Shown: positions 1-9,600 of the stretch, piece after piece
Position numbering within the stretch: the first letter of the stretch is position 1
Layout: every line of letters begins with the position of its first letter
Assembly (NCBI GenBank): GCA_903813345.2
Contig: CAIIXF020000153.1
Coordinates: forward strand, 1 to 25,000
Direction of reading: 5' to 3'
Length of the DNA stretch: 25,000 nucleotides
DNA from: Owenia fusiformis
Taxonomy: Eukaryota > Annelida > Polychaeta > Sabellida > Oweniidae
Notes under the pieces: generated by a model
Seen by the model: the letters and a program-made list of their open reading frames with translations, nothing else
Told to the model about the DNA's origin: nothing
Databases searched by the model: none
Made by a program: the position numbers and the translations under genes

Positions 1-57
1 GAAACAATGATTCAGTATTTGGTATTAGGTGGTAACAATTTACACTTGATGTTACAG

Positions 58-201
58 GTTCATGTTAATGAGGATGATTTGGGACTCGGAGGGAATCCTG
101 GAAGTTTAGCAACTGGGAACGCAGGTGGTCGACTTGCATGCTGCGTAATATTTGCCAACGATGGGCACTTCTACCCGAGGCCGCGATATCGTGGCCGGTG
201 A
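58..201 (+). CDS. SOD1: Cu/Zn superoxide dismutase, last coding exon (partial gene)
   Basis: This is the C-terminal exon of a Cu/Zn superoxide dismutase, which converts superoxide to hydrogen peroxide and oxygen. The splice acceptor reads GATGTTACAG at 48-57. The exon opens in phase 0 with [13 protein letters not shown] and continues to [12 protein letters not shown], 47 residues before TGA at 199-201. From family knowledge, the His at exon residue 2 corresponds to copper ligand His120 of human SOD1, the Arg in GGRLAC to the active-site Arg143, and the following Cys to disulfide Cys146. The exon start matches the last intron of vertebrate SOD1 as I recall it. Cytosolic SOD1 normally ends about three residues after this point. 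Here a tail of about 15 residues follows, ending in the basic PRPRYRGR. The CC pair and basic tail also recall extracellular SODs, so SOD1 versus SOD3-like is unresolved. Upstream exons lie outside the window. Confidence 0.86.
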   Translation, partial: VHVNEDDLGLGGNPGSLATGNAGGRLACCVIFANDGHFYPRPRYRGR

Positions 202-445
202 TAAACAATTGATACAGATATGGTTATGAATATAACAGAAGAAAGGGGAAAAAACCAAGAACTTGAAGGTTAATCTGTATGTAAAGATCAACCTAGATAT
301 GCGTTCAATCTTTGAGTTCAAGTTTGTTCCTTCCACTTGAACTGCATTTTTTCACATTCTGCGTGACTTAGAGTCAATAGATGAATATAGCATAACATAA
401 CTAAGCCTTAATTTTGCTTTGAAATAAAAATATGTGTAAAAAACT
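202..445 (+). other. 3' UTR of the SOD gene with poly(A) signal
   Basis: This AT-rich stretch follows the SOD stop codon and has no continuing reading frame. A canonical AATAAA hexamer lies at 423-428, about 220 bases after the stop, so the transcript probably ends near 440-450. The UTR length is typical. The cleavage site itself is inferred. Confidence 0.6.
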
Positions 446-692
446 CCTGGTGAAACGTTTTCCTTCATCATTCCAAACTGTGATGTTCTAAATGTTGAAG
501 TGGCCATGGAAAATCAAAGAAATATTTTATTTACTCTTATTTATGAACCACTTTGTAAGGCTGGTAAACCAAAGTGACTAGAGACCACAGTCCACCACTT
601 TTTAATGAGCTGAGAATCATTCAGATATATACGGGTGGGCATATAAAGTGGATCGTACTTTGACACTTGATATTTCCGAAACCCTCTTACTT

Positions 693-1088
693 CATCCTCC
701 TAAGCAGGTGTTTAGAATCCGATATTCTGGATTTTGAAGCCCTGTGATCGGAGGATGTCTTACTTTCGCTTCTAAAACTTTACATACTCAAAGGCCACCT
801 CAATATACAAACCAAACAGTTTCATCTTTTAAGATTTCTGTTCATGGGACCAAAATCAAAAACGCCAGTCAAAAAACGCAAGTTCCAGAACATTTCAAAA
901 TGATGCCCTTCCTTCTTAAAGTTCGTGTTCCATTCGCTTGTACAATTTTAATTCAATTTCTTTGGGAGTAAACCGTTTTTGGTGGCCCACTGCCTTTCAT
1001 CCTCCTAAGCTGGCTTCCGGAATCCGTACCTCCTTCTGTAAAAAGGAAGAATAGATTCTGGATTTTGAAGCCCTGCGTACGGAGGATG
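693..1088. repeat. two direct copies of a palindrome-ended short repeat
   Basis: Copy one spans 693-757 and copy two spans 998-1088. Each begins with CATCCTCCTAAGC, ends with its complement GGAGGATG, and carries the same inner block ATTCTGGATTTTGAAGCCCT. Copy two is 26 bp longer because of an insert after GGAATCCG. The bases outside the ends are also alike (CTTACTTTC versus CTGCCTTTC). They could be tiny foldback elements or a diverged tandem duplication. No target-site duplication was evident. Confidence 0.6.
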
Positions 1089-1757
1089 ACTGCCTTTCTA
1101 CAGAACATGTCTTTTCAACTTTTTGATCGCATTGTTTTATCCAGTTTTTGCCTTAGAATTATTTTGCAATTTTTGCTCCTCTCCACAACCCGTTTCATTG
1201 AAACATGTTGCGATCAATTCCATGTCCTGGGCAATCAAAAAATAACTCGATTCAGCAAAGCCTTTTCCTATCTGGCAGAAAAGTTTCTTTGACACTAGAT
1301 CCAGCCAATTTTTCCAGATAACACTTAATTAACGCGTGTGCGTACAGGTACAGCGCGTGCTCTATTCTTGACACCTGATAGGTGATGCAATGTTGGTCAC
1401 TGGCAACTTACACCGGAACGTACGTTTTTCAGGCTATACTTTCATTTAAGACCTGTGTATACATTACTCAAACTATGAGCTTGAAAATTGGTCAGTATAT
1501 TAACAACATCATGATAGTTAAATGTCCAACGTTTGAAAGGGTTTGAACAAAGGCAAATTGAGAAACAAAGCGCTAGCATCAAAGTACGACCCATTTTTAT
1601 GCCTACCCGATATATAAAATTAATATTGCTGAATTGGTATTTAAATGGAAAAACAACATCAAAACCCATTGACACATTCAAGTATTCGGTTATCCTGGGA
1701 AGAACCCATTCTACACTGGGCAATTACCCAAATGCGAGTAGGTAGTTACCTGTTTCA

Positions 1758-1771
1758 CCACCAGGTGGCTG
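1758..1771 (+). promoter_or_regulatory. CTCF-core-like motif
   Basis: The sequence CCACCAGGTGGCTG differs at one position from the common CTCF core CCACCAGGTGGCAG. It lies between the convergent SOD and zinc-finger genes, a plausible place for an insulator. One match of this length can arise by chance, so the call is weak. Confidence 0.25.
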
Positions 1772-2460
1772 ATTCGGGTCAATTAACATGGCAGGTATAT
1801 AAGAAAGTTCCCTTAAACTTGAATATTATCAATTTAAGTGGCTCGATTTTCATATAACCCTTATGTGTCTGATACTTATACTAATGAAAATATGTCCAGT
1901 AAAGCAAAATATTATCTGTCCACTAAAAGCAAAGATATTTCATTTTTTGTGATTTTATAGCATGGGGTCTATGGGGAATCTCCCCGAGCTAGAAGTCACA
2001 TTTTCAAAGAAAATTGTTTTTTCAAAGTTGATAAACACTTTTTAAAACCACATTTCTAGATGTAATTTTACATGTAGATTTCAAATATGATATTACTTTG
2101 ACTGAATTTTGAATTTTTAATGACGTAAATCAAGATTATTTCTACTCGCATCTGGGTTATTCTAAAACTCCCCCATCCATAAAATACAACCCCTTAGCGC
2201 AGTGAGCCACGCTAGCTCCTCTTGTAATCACAATCAATAATAAATTATGAGTTATTTACTTTTGCTCATTACAAGTTATCGTATCCCTATTTGATACTAA
2301 ATATAGTAATTCAAATACGTATTTTTCATAAATCAAGTAGAAACGGTAGTTTAAAAGATATATGACAGAGAAAATTCATGATGGGGCTTCCAAAGGAAGA
2401 ACTACGACATGCACGATGTGATAATAGATTAATCAATCAGATAGGCCCAGAAGACGTATA

Positions 2461-3129
2461 CACCCCATGCAGACAGATCGCTTGAAATTACATTCGTATG
2501 ATGTGAGACTCGACATTAGGAAACTTGAAATAATTTGTCACCCATGGAGCAAACTATTTTTTACTGCTTAATAAATGGTGAATGACAGTCAAATTAAGTT
2601 CTATAAGTATGAGAATAGCATGACGTCTTGATATTTCAAGGTAGGCCCTAACGTCGTTTTAAAAGTGATGGCGGTGATTGAAAAAACGATGTAAAGATAA
2701 AACCGCAACGAAATATTTGTAGATTTCTTTGAAAAACTAAAAAATATACATCAAATATAGAATTTTCCGAAACACAACACGTTTGAATAGTGATAAGAAA
2801 TATATCGAATTTTTCAAAACAGAAAAAACATGTATAAATAGTAAGGCCTGCAGGTCCGATTCTCCCTGGTAGCATTAACATTGGTCTCGTATATGTCATA
2901 CAATTAATATCCTGAAATGCAACTATTATTGAACTTATGATCGGACATTAGTATGGTACTAATATTACTTTATTACCTTGAAGTACACATCATACTTATG
3001 CAGTGCAATACTTATTAAGAAGTAAAAATTAATTTGCTTCATGGGTGGCAAAATGTTTCTTATTTCCTGGTGAATGTCGAGTCTCGCATCAAACGAATGT
3101 AATTTTAGGCGATCTGTCTGCATGGGGTG
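2461..3129. mobile_element. foldback transposon-like element, CACCCYATGCAGACAGA family, copy 1
   Basis: Inverted arms begin with CACCCCATGCAGACAGATCG at 2461 and its complement ending at 3129. Imperfect homology continues inward about 160-180 bp on each side (left about 2461-2640, right about 2970-3129). The middle, roughly 330 bp, is unrelated AT-rich DNA. The direct repeat GTATA flanks both ends (2456-2460 and 3130-3134), as expected of a 5-bp target-site duplication. No transposase is encoded, so it would be non-autonomous. The termini match the hairpin element at 23771-24628. The open frame on the - strand at 2965-3195 falls in the right arm and is not treated as a gene. Confidence 0.72.
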
Positions 3130-3439
3130 GTATAGCATAGAACTATTTAACACTTTGCTGTACGTTGACAAAATAAAGACCAAAATACTACACATTCTAA
3201 TCCGTCAAACGATGGGTATCTAGTAATTGATTCATGAGTCATTACATTACTACAGATTGATTGATTACTACACCTTGATACATTTTTATTTTACTCATCT
3301 GCGGGGTTACTTTTATTTTCACAGGGTCTAAGTAAATTTATTTATGTCTTATTTTGAGCTGCGGGTAGGCTACACGTGTATTCACTTCATATGAATGGAA
3401 TGCTTGTTTTGAATCAATGTCTGTCAGTTATCGTCAAAG

Positions 3440-3632
3440 GTACCCCATCTGCCCATGGGGTTGATTTTTCAGATCACCCCCACAACTACTAGTGTATTGA
3501 AATCTTGTGGTAGAAAATCGGTAGGTGAATTTTATCGCAATAACCAGTAGTTTAATCCTGCTTATTTTCTACCGCAAGATTTCAGTAGTTATAGGGGTGA
3601 TTTGAAAGAACAATCCCAAATTTTTGGGGGTA
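3440..3632. repeat. imperfect inverted repeat (small foldback/MITE-like)
   Basis: The left arm (about 3440-3526) and right arm (about 3556-3632) are imperfect reverse complements. Clear paired blocks are ATCACCCC with GGGGTGAT, and GAAATCTTGTGGTAGAAAAT with the reverse complement of ATTTTCTACCGCAAGATTTC. Outer edges are TACCCC and GGGGGTA. The loop is about 30 bases. An open - strand frame at 3589-3801 overlaps the right arm and shows no known family. Confidence 0.55.
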
Positions 3633-4245
3633 CATCAAAGGTGGCGCCAGTGCATTTGTTCAAGGTATTGCTGACAAGAATATGATACAAGACATTAACT
3701 TGTAAAATATCAGCATCTGCCACCCGCCGAACACCGTCCACAGAACGTTGGAAATTATAACAATATGCCACCACTTCTGGTGGTGACCTAATGACATCCA
3801 AAGTATATCCATTACTTTTTTGTATTACATTATTTTATTGTGATACAATAATATACAATAGATTGTAGAACATCTCTGGAATAAAAACTATACAATACTA
3901 TGCGAATTATACATATTGCTGAATAGTGATATAACAATTCCAATTTTAGTACAGCCCAACGCTTTCAAACCACAGGTAATTTTCTTGTGTTAGAACATGT
4001 GAACCAAATTAATTAACAATTCAAATTTTCCTTTTTGTAATATAGCCTTCTGAAAACCCTAATTATTTTTTGAGGATGTTCATTTCTACAAAATAATCAG
4101 TCCCCTATTTGTAAATATGTATTTACAAATAATTGCATTTTCTCAATTTTAATAACCTTATGGAGTTATGGCTCATGTTCTCCCAACATTTTGGAATAAA
4201 ACAGATGTGGAATGCTTCCTAACTGGAATGAATGAAACATTTTCA

Positions 4246-4386
4246 GATCCAACGAGAATTGGATCCCAGGATGCAATCTCTCATAATGTCAGAAGATAAC
4301 GACATTTAGGACAATTTCAATGTGAATATTAATCAAGGTCAAGGTTGAATATGAGTTGCATCCCTGGGAGCCAATCCTTCTGGATC
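4246..4386. repeat. inverted repeat with ~34-bp arms
   Basis: The left arm at 4246-4280 and the right arm at 4353-4386 are near reverse complements. Both read GATCCA...GATTGG/AATTGG...CCCAGG...ATGCAA...CTC on their own strand. The loop is about 72 bases. It may be a short foldback element or, if transcribed from the - strand, a 3' UTR stem. Confidence 0.5.
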
Positions 4387-4527
4387 AAGTCAAGCTTACT
4401 GCATACTTGACATAAAGAGAACAGCGAGTCTGAAATGTGACTGGCAATTCATAATTTTAAGAGATCTGAAGTTGACGTAAATACTTGCTACATTTCATAA
4501 AATCATAGGAAAATTAAGAAAGGGGGA

Positions 4528-4558
4528 CCCCTCCCTCTCCCCCCCCCCCCTCTTTTCC
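4528..4558. repeat. polypyrimidine tract with C12 run; G-quadruplex-prone on the - strand
   Basis: A continuous pyrimidine run contains twelve C in a row at 4539-4550. Read on the - strand it is G12-AGA-GGG-A-GGGG, which satisfies a four-G-tract quadruplex pattern. If the zinc-finger transcript extends this far, it lies in that 3' UTR. Run length is likely polymorphic and error-prone in assembly. Confidence 0.6.
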
Positions 4559-4910
4559 TAGGTCAACTTGCAGTATCTGAAGCCTCTTGAATACTGATAT
4601 GACTTTACAGGTTTAAGCTCATTTGAAATGTATAAAATATTTGACAAATTCAACTCTGGAATCATTTATACAAGCATAAACGGAAATGTAGCCTTACAAA
4701 GATCAACAAAAGTTAAATGGTAATGCATGTAAATACTTGGAATGTACAAATACAATAATTCTTGCATATACAAATACAATGACTTCTGCATCTTATAATA
4801 CAAGATGTCTTTAATAATATGCCATTAACACATTTACATGTTGGATTAAAACTGTATACATCTAACTATCATATAAAATAAGAGACATTTGGAATGAATC
4901 TTTAAGGTAG

Positions 4911-4952
4911 TTAAGGTGGGTCACGTACAACTTCCTACTACACCCACCTTAA
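4911..4952. repeat. perfect 11-bp stem hairpin
   Basis: TTAAGGTGGGT at 4911-4921 pairs perfectly with ACCCACCTTAA at 4942-4952 around a 20-base loop. It is strand-symmetric, so it would fold in a transcript of either strand. Its role is unknown. Confidence 0.5.
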
Positions 4953-6032
4953 TGTTCTGTATAATAAAGCATATTATATAACAGAATACATTGAATTACA
5001 TTTTTTAGACATTACAACTCACCAATTTAATGGACTGGATTGTACAAGAGTATGGAAATGGTGAAAAACTATTTTATTTTCTCAAGAGTTGTGGAAATGT
5101 GAGCTTGTTTTGCATATCTACACCCACCCACCGCATGCACTGATCCACAACAAAAAGCACTAATATACAATATAAACGGATTTCTAGTTTCAATATTGTT
5201 GTATAAAAATATACTTGTAATTTGCACATAATGAAACACTTAATTATCAAAAAAGAACACAACATATTGAACTCTTAATGTTCATTAAAACATTTTCAGC
5301 AGCATTTTGATCAAATGAGCACCTTTTCTTTTTGGCTTTAAAATTACTTTTACAAGATTTTTGCCTTTTAGACATACTCTGTATGCTTACACTGACTGGT
5401 CTTCTTCTATAATGTCCCTGGAATCCCTCCTTTAATCCCTTAAGAGCAGAGATGAAATTGACAGTCTGACTGACTTGAGAGTAGTAGACTGAGAAAAATA
5501 CCCCTTTGTAACTCCCCCTATATTGCATATTGAATTCTTGCATATAATATTTATTGATAGTGCTAACTGGGGAATGTATAGTCTTCATGCATACAATATT
5601 CTCCCCTCAACTTGGTTTTACATTTTGCATAGATATTAGTATAAGATTTCAATGTACTCTACACTGTACATGATATTTAATATATAATGTATATGATTAT
5701 AAAATATGTGTAAATCTGTACAGTATATTACAATGCATATAATGCAGGAAGGCACTGTTGTCCTAAATCCTAGTTCAAAAAATATATTCATTATCCAGGA
5801 TTTCACTGTTGCTCGTTTTACATCTAGGATTTCATTGTTCTTGACTTTTTCATTAGCACCTTTTACATTTTGAACATTTACATTCTGACATTAGAAATAT
5901 GCTTGAAAACTTAAAAGTATCAACATTTTCCACATTAAGCACCAATATAAATATAAGTATGCAGTTGTACACTGATATAATTTCCATCAATATATTTATG
6001 CATAATTATGGTATATAGTTCCCACTGTGATC

Positions 6033-6285
6033 CAGTATTGTTTAGTATGCACTACGGCACTGTTTTGATTTCACTACGGCACTGTTTATATCTACTGAAG
6101 CACTGTTCAGTATCCATGGTTACATTTTCTGAAGGCACTGTAACTGTATCTAGTTTCCTTAACAAAAACATCTTCTTTCTAACTTAGGTACTGTTTAGTA
6201 CTATTATGGTACTGTCTGGTACTGGCACTGTTTAGTTCTTCATAGAAGCACTGCTGTATTGTTTAATATGGCACTGCACTATGTA
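6033..6285 (-). repeat. degenerate array of GG(C/T)ACTGTTTAG motifs in the 3' UTR
   Basis: About ten imperfect copies of a short motif lie in 250 bases, including CAGTATTGTTTAGTATG, ACGGCACTGTTTTGAT, ACGGCACTGTTTATAT, GAAGCACTGTTCAGTA, TAGGTACTGTTTAGTA and CTGGCACTGTTTAGTT. In mRNA sense (- strand) the core is AACAGTGCC. Related copies appear further out near 5751 and 5805. This looks like a diverged short tandem repeat about 350-600 bases after the stop codon. Confidence 0.6.
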
Positions 6286-6630
6286 GTCTATGGCATGACT
6301 TCTGTAAATATAACATCAAATAATAATAAGTTCCCAAACTATAAAAGCATCAAAAATCAGCCCTTCTATGATAAAGGCTAAATGTAGGTAAGTACATGTG
6401 GAATTTTTAAAATCCATTGCAGAGGTAGACGTCAAAGATTTAACATTTTATTTACTTCAAAAGCCTAAATTTTTTCTTGTAATTCTTGAATGTAATATTG
6501 GACAGGTCCAAAGCTTGGTGAAGCAAGATGCGGTATAAGGCGCGATATAAAAACTTACTTATACAATCACAATGGCTAAAGAATCAAAATCATAGTTAGT
6601 ATTAAAAATTGTATATTACCTTGGCATTTA

Positions 6631-9600
6631 TTAATTCTTGTGAGTTTTCTTGTGTTCCATAAGCTCTTGTGAACCCCCAAAGGCCCTATCACAATACTGG
6701 CAGATCCACATAGTATCCATGGGCTCCTCACAATGTTTAGCATTTGATGTAGTAGGCACTGATTCCCCTTTAGGCATCATGGATTTGGACTCATCATGTT
6801 GCCATCTTTTCCTCTCTTCAACAGGAATATCATTGATGTCAATGAACTCAGGGGTGGTCTCATCATTTGTGGGTTCACTGTTCTCCACCTGTTCAGCCCT
6901 GGCATCAAGTGATGGGTTTGAGAAGTGGATATTGATATGTTGGTTCAACAGGTGTTGCTGGTTAACACTGAATGAACAATGTGGACATTTGAATGTGCCT
7001 CTTGATATATGGAACTTTTCATGCGAAATCAGACCATCGCGTCTCTGGCTGTTATAAGGGCAATAATTACACCTGTATAGTCTAGCATTTGGCTCTTCAA
7101 ATGATTCCGAGTTCTCATAGAGCTCTAAGTTGTCATGTAGGCTGCCATCTTTCACTGTTTTATCAGACATATTGACCTCAGTTGCCGCTATATCTGCGGG
7201 TATCTCAGGCTGGGTGAGGAGGTTAGACACACTCTGGGCAGCAAGGAGGTTACCATTGGGAGTCAGATGGATGGACTTATGCGTCTGAAGCTGACTGAAA
7301 GTAGGTGTGCTGTAATCACAAAACTCACATCCAAATCTCAATTTCGATCCATGTAGACTCAAGTGGCGTTCATAATACAGTTTCTTGGAAGTTGCATATG
7401 GGCATTTTTCACAGACAAATTTCTTGAAGTTTGCCTTGTTCAGATGTGTATCTCCTGTGGTCTCATCTACCTTAAAATAGAAGCCTCCACTGTCCAGTAA
7501 CTCTCTTGTTGGTGAGATAGCAGGATCACTGAAGACAACAGTTGCTTTGGGAGAGACAGCTCTGTTCTCACTGATGGCACCTTTCCCCTCCAGGTCTTCA
7601 ACATCATTGATACTACCTGCTTTATAATGGTTGGAGTGGACTTTTATATGAACAGCTAACATTGTTTTGTTTCCAGTGGCGAAGTCGCAGAATGGACAGC
7701 CAAATTTAGAGCCATCCTCCTTATGTTGTCCATGTGCCCTCTCATGAAGGATCAAATTGGTGTGGTTTAGACTGATATAAGGGCAGATGGCACAGCGGTG
7801 CAGTTTGGACATCAATGAGGAGCTAGCCTTGTAAGGATCATCCATTGGGCTGATATCTGGGGGTAAGGAAATGGGTGCGACCTTGGCATTGATGATGGTT
7901 TGTTTCAGTTTGGCCATTTCGATTGACTCGAGAGCTGCTGGATCTGTGGGTTTATTTAGGGCATTTTTGAGAGCTTTCACACGCAGCTGGTACTCTTCAC
8001 TATGAACTTTACCATGTTGAACTAGCAATCTTTTCATGGTGACCCAGTAGTCACAGTTATTACACTTGAATGGTGCTGATGGATTAGGAGAATGGAATTG
8101 TCTATGGTAAGCAATGTCGTTCTTACTACGAGTTATATATGGGCAATCAGTACATTGGAAACCATCTCCATTGTTAACTGGTTCATCCATATCATCGTTA
8201 TCATCATCATGCTTGGTCGCAAGATCCAATGCGGTTTGATGGCTTGGTGGGATGTGAGCATCATCATCAATGGTACCATCCTCCATATGGAGCTTTGTAT
8301 GCTGATGAAGCAATCTTTTCACTGAGACATAATAAGGGCAGTATGAACACTTAAACATGTTCTGTGGGCTGGGCTTGTGGTATGACATGTGTAGCTGCAG
8401 CATCCCAGGCTTAGTTGTCTTATATGGGCATATTGTGCAATGATGACGTTTTTCATCATCAAAGGATGCTGCACAATCAATCACCAAATTCGTGCTGTCG
8501 TGATCCATCTGTGAGATTGAATTCTGGGATGTTTGTAGCTGGGAAAGATGTTGTTCTTCGGTGATCTCTTCCACTTCATTTTCATTCTGTTGGAGGGTCT
8601 CATCAAAATCCATCATCTGGTCATAGTTGTTAGCCTGATGTTTAGAGCGAAGATGACGATACACAGCACTACGAAAGTTTGATGAATAAGTGCAGAGTTT
8701 GCACTTGTATGCTTTGTCCTTAGCATGTATCTGGAGATGCTTCATGACGTCTACTTTGTTATGGCTTCGGTAGTCACACTTACTACAGCGCCAGACTTTT
8801 CTCTTTACACCCCCACTGGTCTGAGATTTCTGTATATCACTAAATGGTATAAAAGTATCCATTTGAGCTCCTTCATGAATGTTCATTTGTTTGGTGTTTG
8901 AGGCTGTGCTGGTGAAATCCATTGGTTGATTCTCTTCCTTCTTGAGTGCATTATCTATATGCTCATCAAAATGCTGCTGGGCATTAGCTGGAAGACTTGG
9001 CGAGATATTTTCACCAGAGTTTGGCAAGTTTGGAGACATCATTGAGACTTTTGATAGGTTAACTGCACCATTTGAATCATCTGTGGTATCATCAAGGTCT
9101 TGGCCAGTGATATCAGGAGGGTTTGAGTATACAGATCCCTCCTGGGAGTAGGGTGTCCCTTCCCTTGAGAATGGTGAAGGAGTCCCTTCTCTGGTAGGTG
9201 GTGGTGTATTGTTTGGAGTACCTCTTAAGTGCTCCGAGCTAGTGATACGTTTTTCGGAGAATTTCTTTCCAGCGAACATATTATTGTAGTCTTCTAGGGT
9301 TGAGGAAGCAGTCTGGGCATCAAGCACAATAATGTGACTGGTATCCAGGTCATGTGAACGACGTAAATGACGTGCTATGTCACTGCGCCAGTTAGAACGA
9401 TATGGACATCCCCCACATTGGAAAGGTTTAAGGTTGTTTGGGTCATACTTTGTAGCTGGAGATGTGATCTGCCTCTTGGTGGAAATTGGGGGAATTGGCT
9501 GAGTTTTTGCATCCTCGACAGACATGATAATGACGTGGGCTTCAGTGCCATAATGTGCTGCCCTTATATGTTTATTGATGTCCCACTTCCAGTTAGATCT

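Larger units (their letters stand above)
446..2455. other. intergenic, repeat-bearing, no gene recognised
   Basis: I see no credible exon here. Open stretches at 744-971, 1065-1292 and 1442-1745 have no family signature, no supporting splice sites and AT-driven composition. Recognisable content is the duplicated palindromic motif at 693-1088, a small hairpin CACCT-GAT-AGGTG near 1370, a CTCF-like motif at 1758-1771, and a TATATAAG box near 1796 with no gene positioned to use it. Confidence 0.5.
3640..6630 (-). other. region downstream of the zinc-finger stop; 3' UTR in part
   Basis: The region is AT-rich, lies immediately 3' of the zinc-finger coding exon on the - strand, and contains no recognisable gene. 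Candidate - strand AATAAA signals occur at 6632-6627 (overlapping the stop codon), 6452-6447, and near 5550, 5072 and 3836. The transcript end therefore cannot be fixed. A lysine-rich 113-residue open frame on the - strand at 5247-5588 has no family signature and is left unannotated. Notable structures are listed separately. Confidence 0.45.

Noticed and set aside
2190-2225. tRNA-like A-box text (TTAGCGCAGTGAGCC)
   Set aside because: No matching B box, acceptor stem or anticodon arm follows, so neither a tRNA nor a SINE can be supported.
2965-3195. 76-residue - strand open frame starting near the foldback right end
   Set aside because: It is encoded by the transposon arm. The partner arm's version breaks after about 36 residues.
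5247-5588. 113-residue lysine-rich - strand open frame downstream of the zinc-finger stop
   Set aside because: No recognisable domain, AT-rich composition, no splice signals that would attach it to a gene. Treated as untranslated or intergenic.
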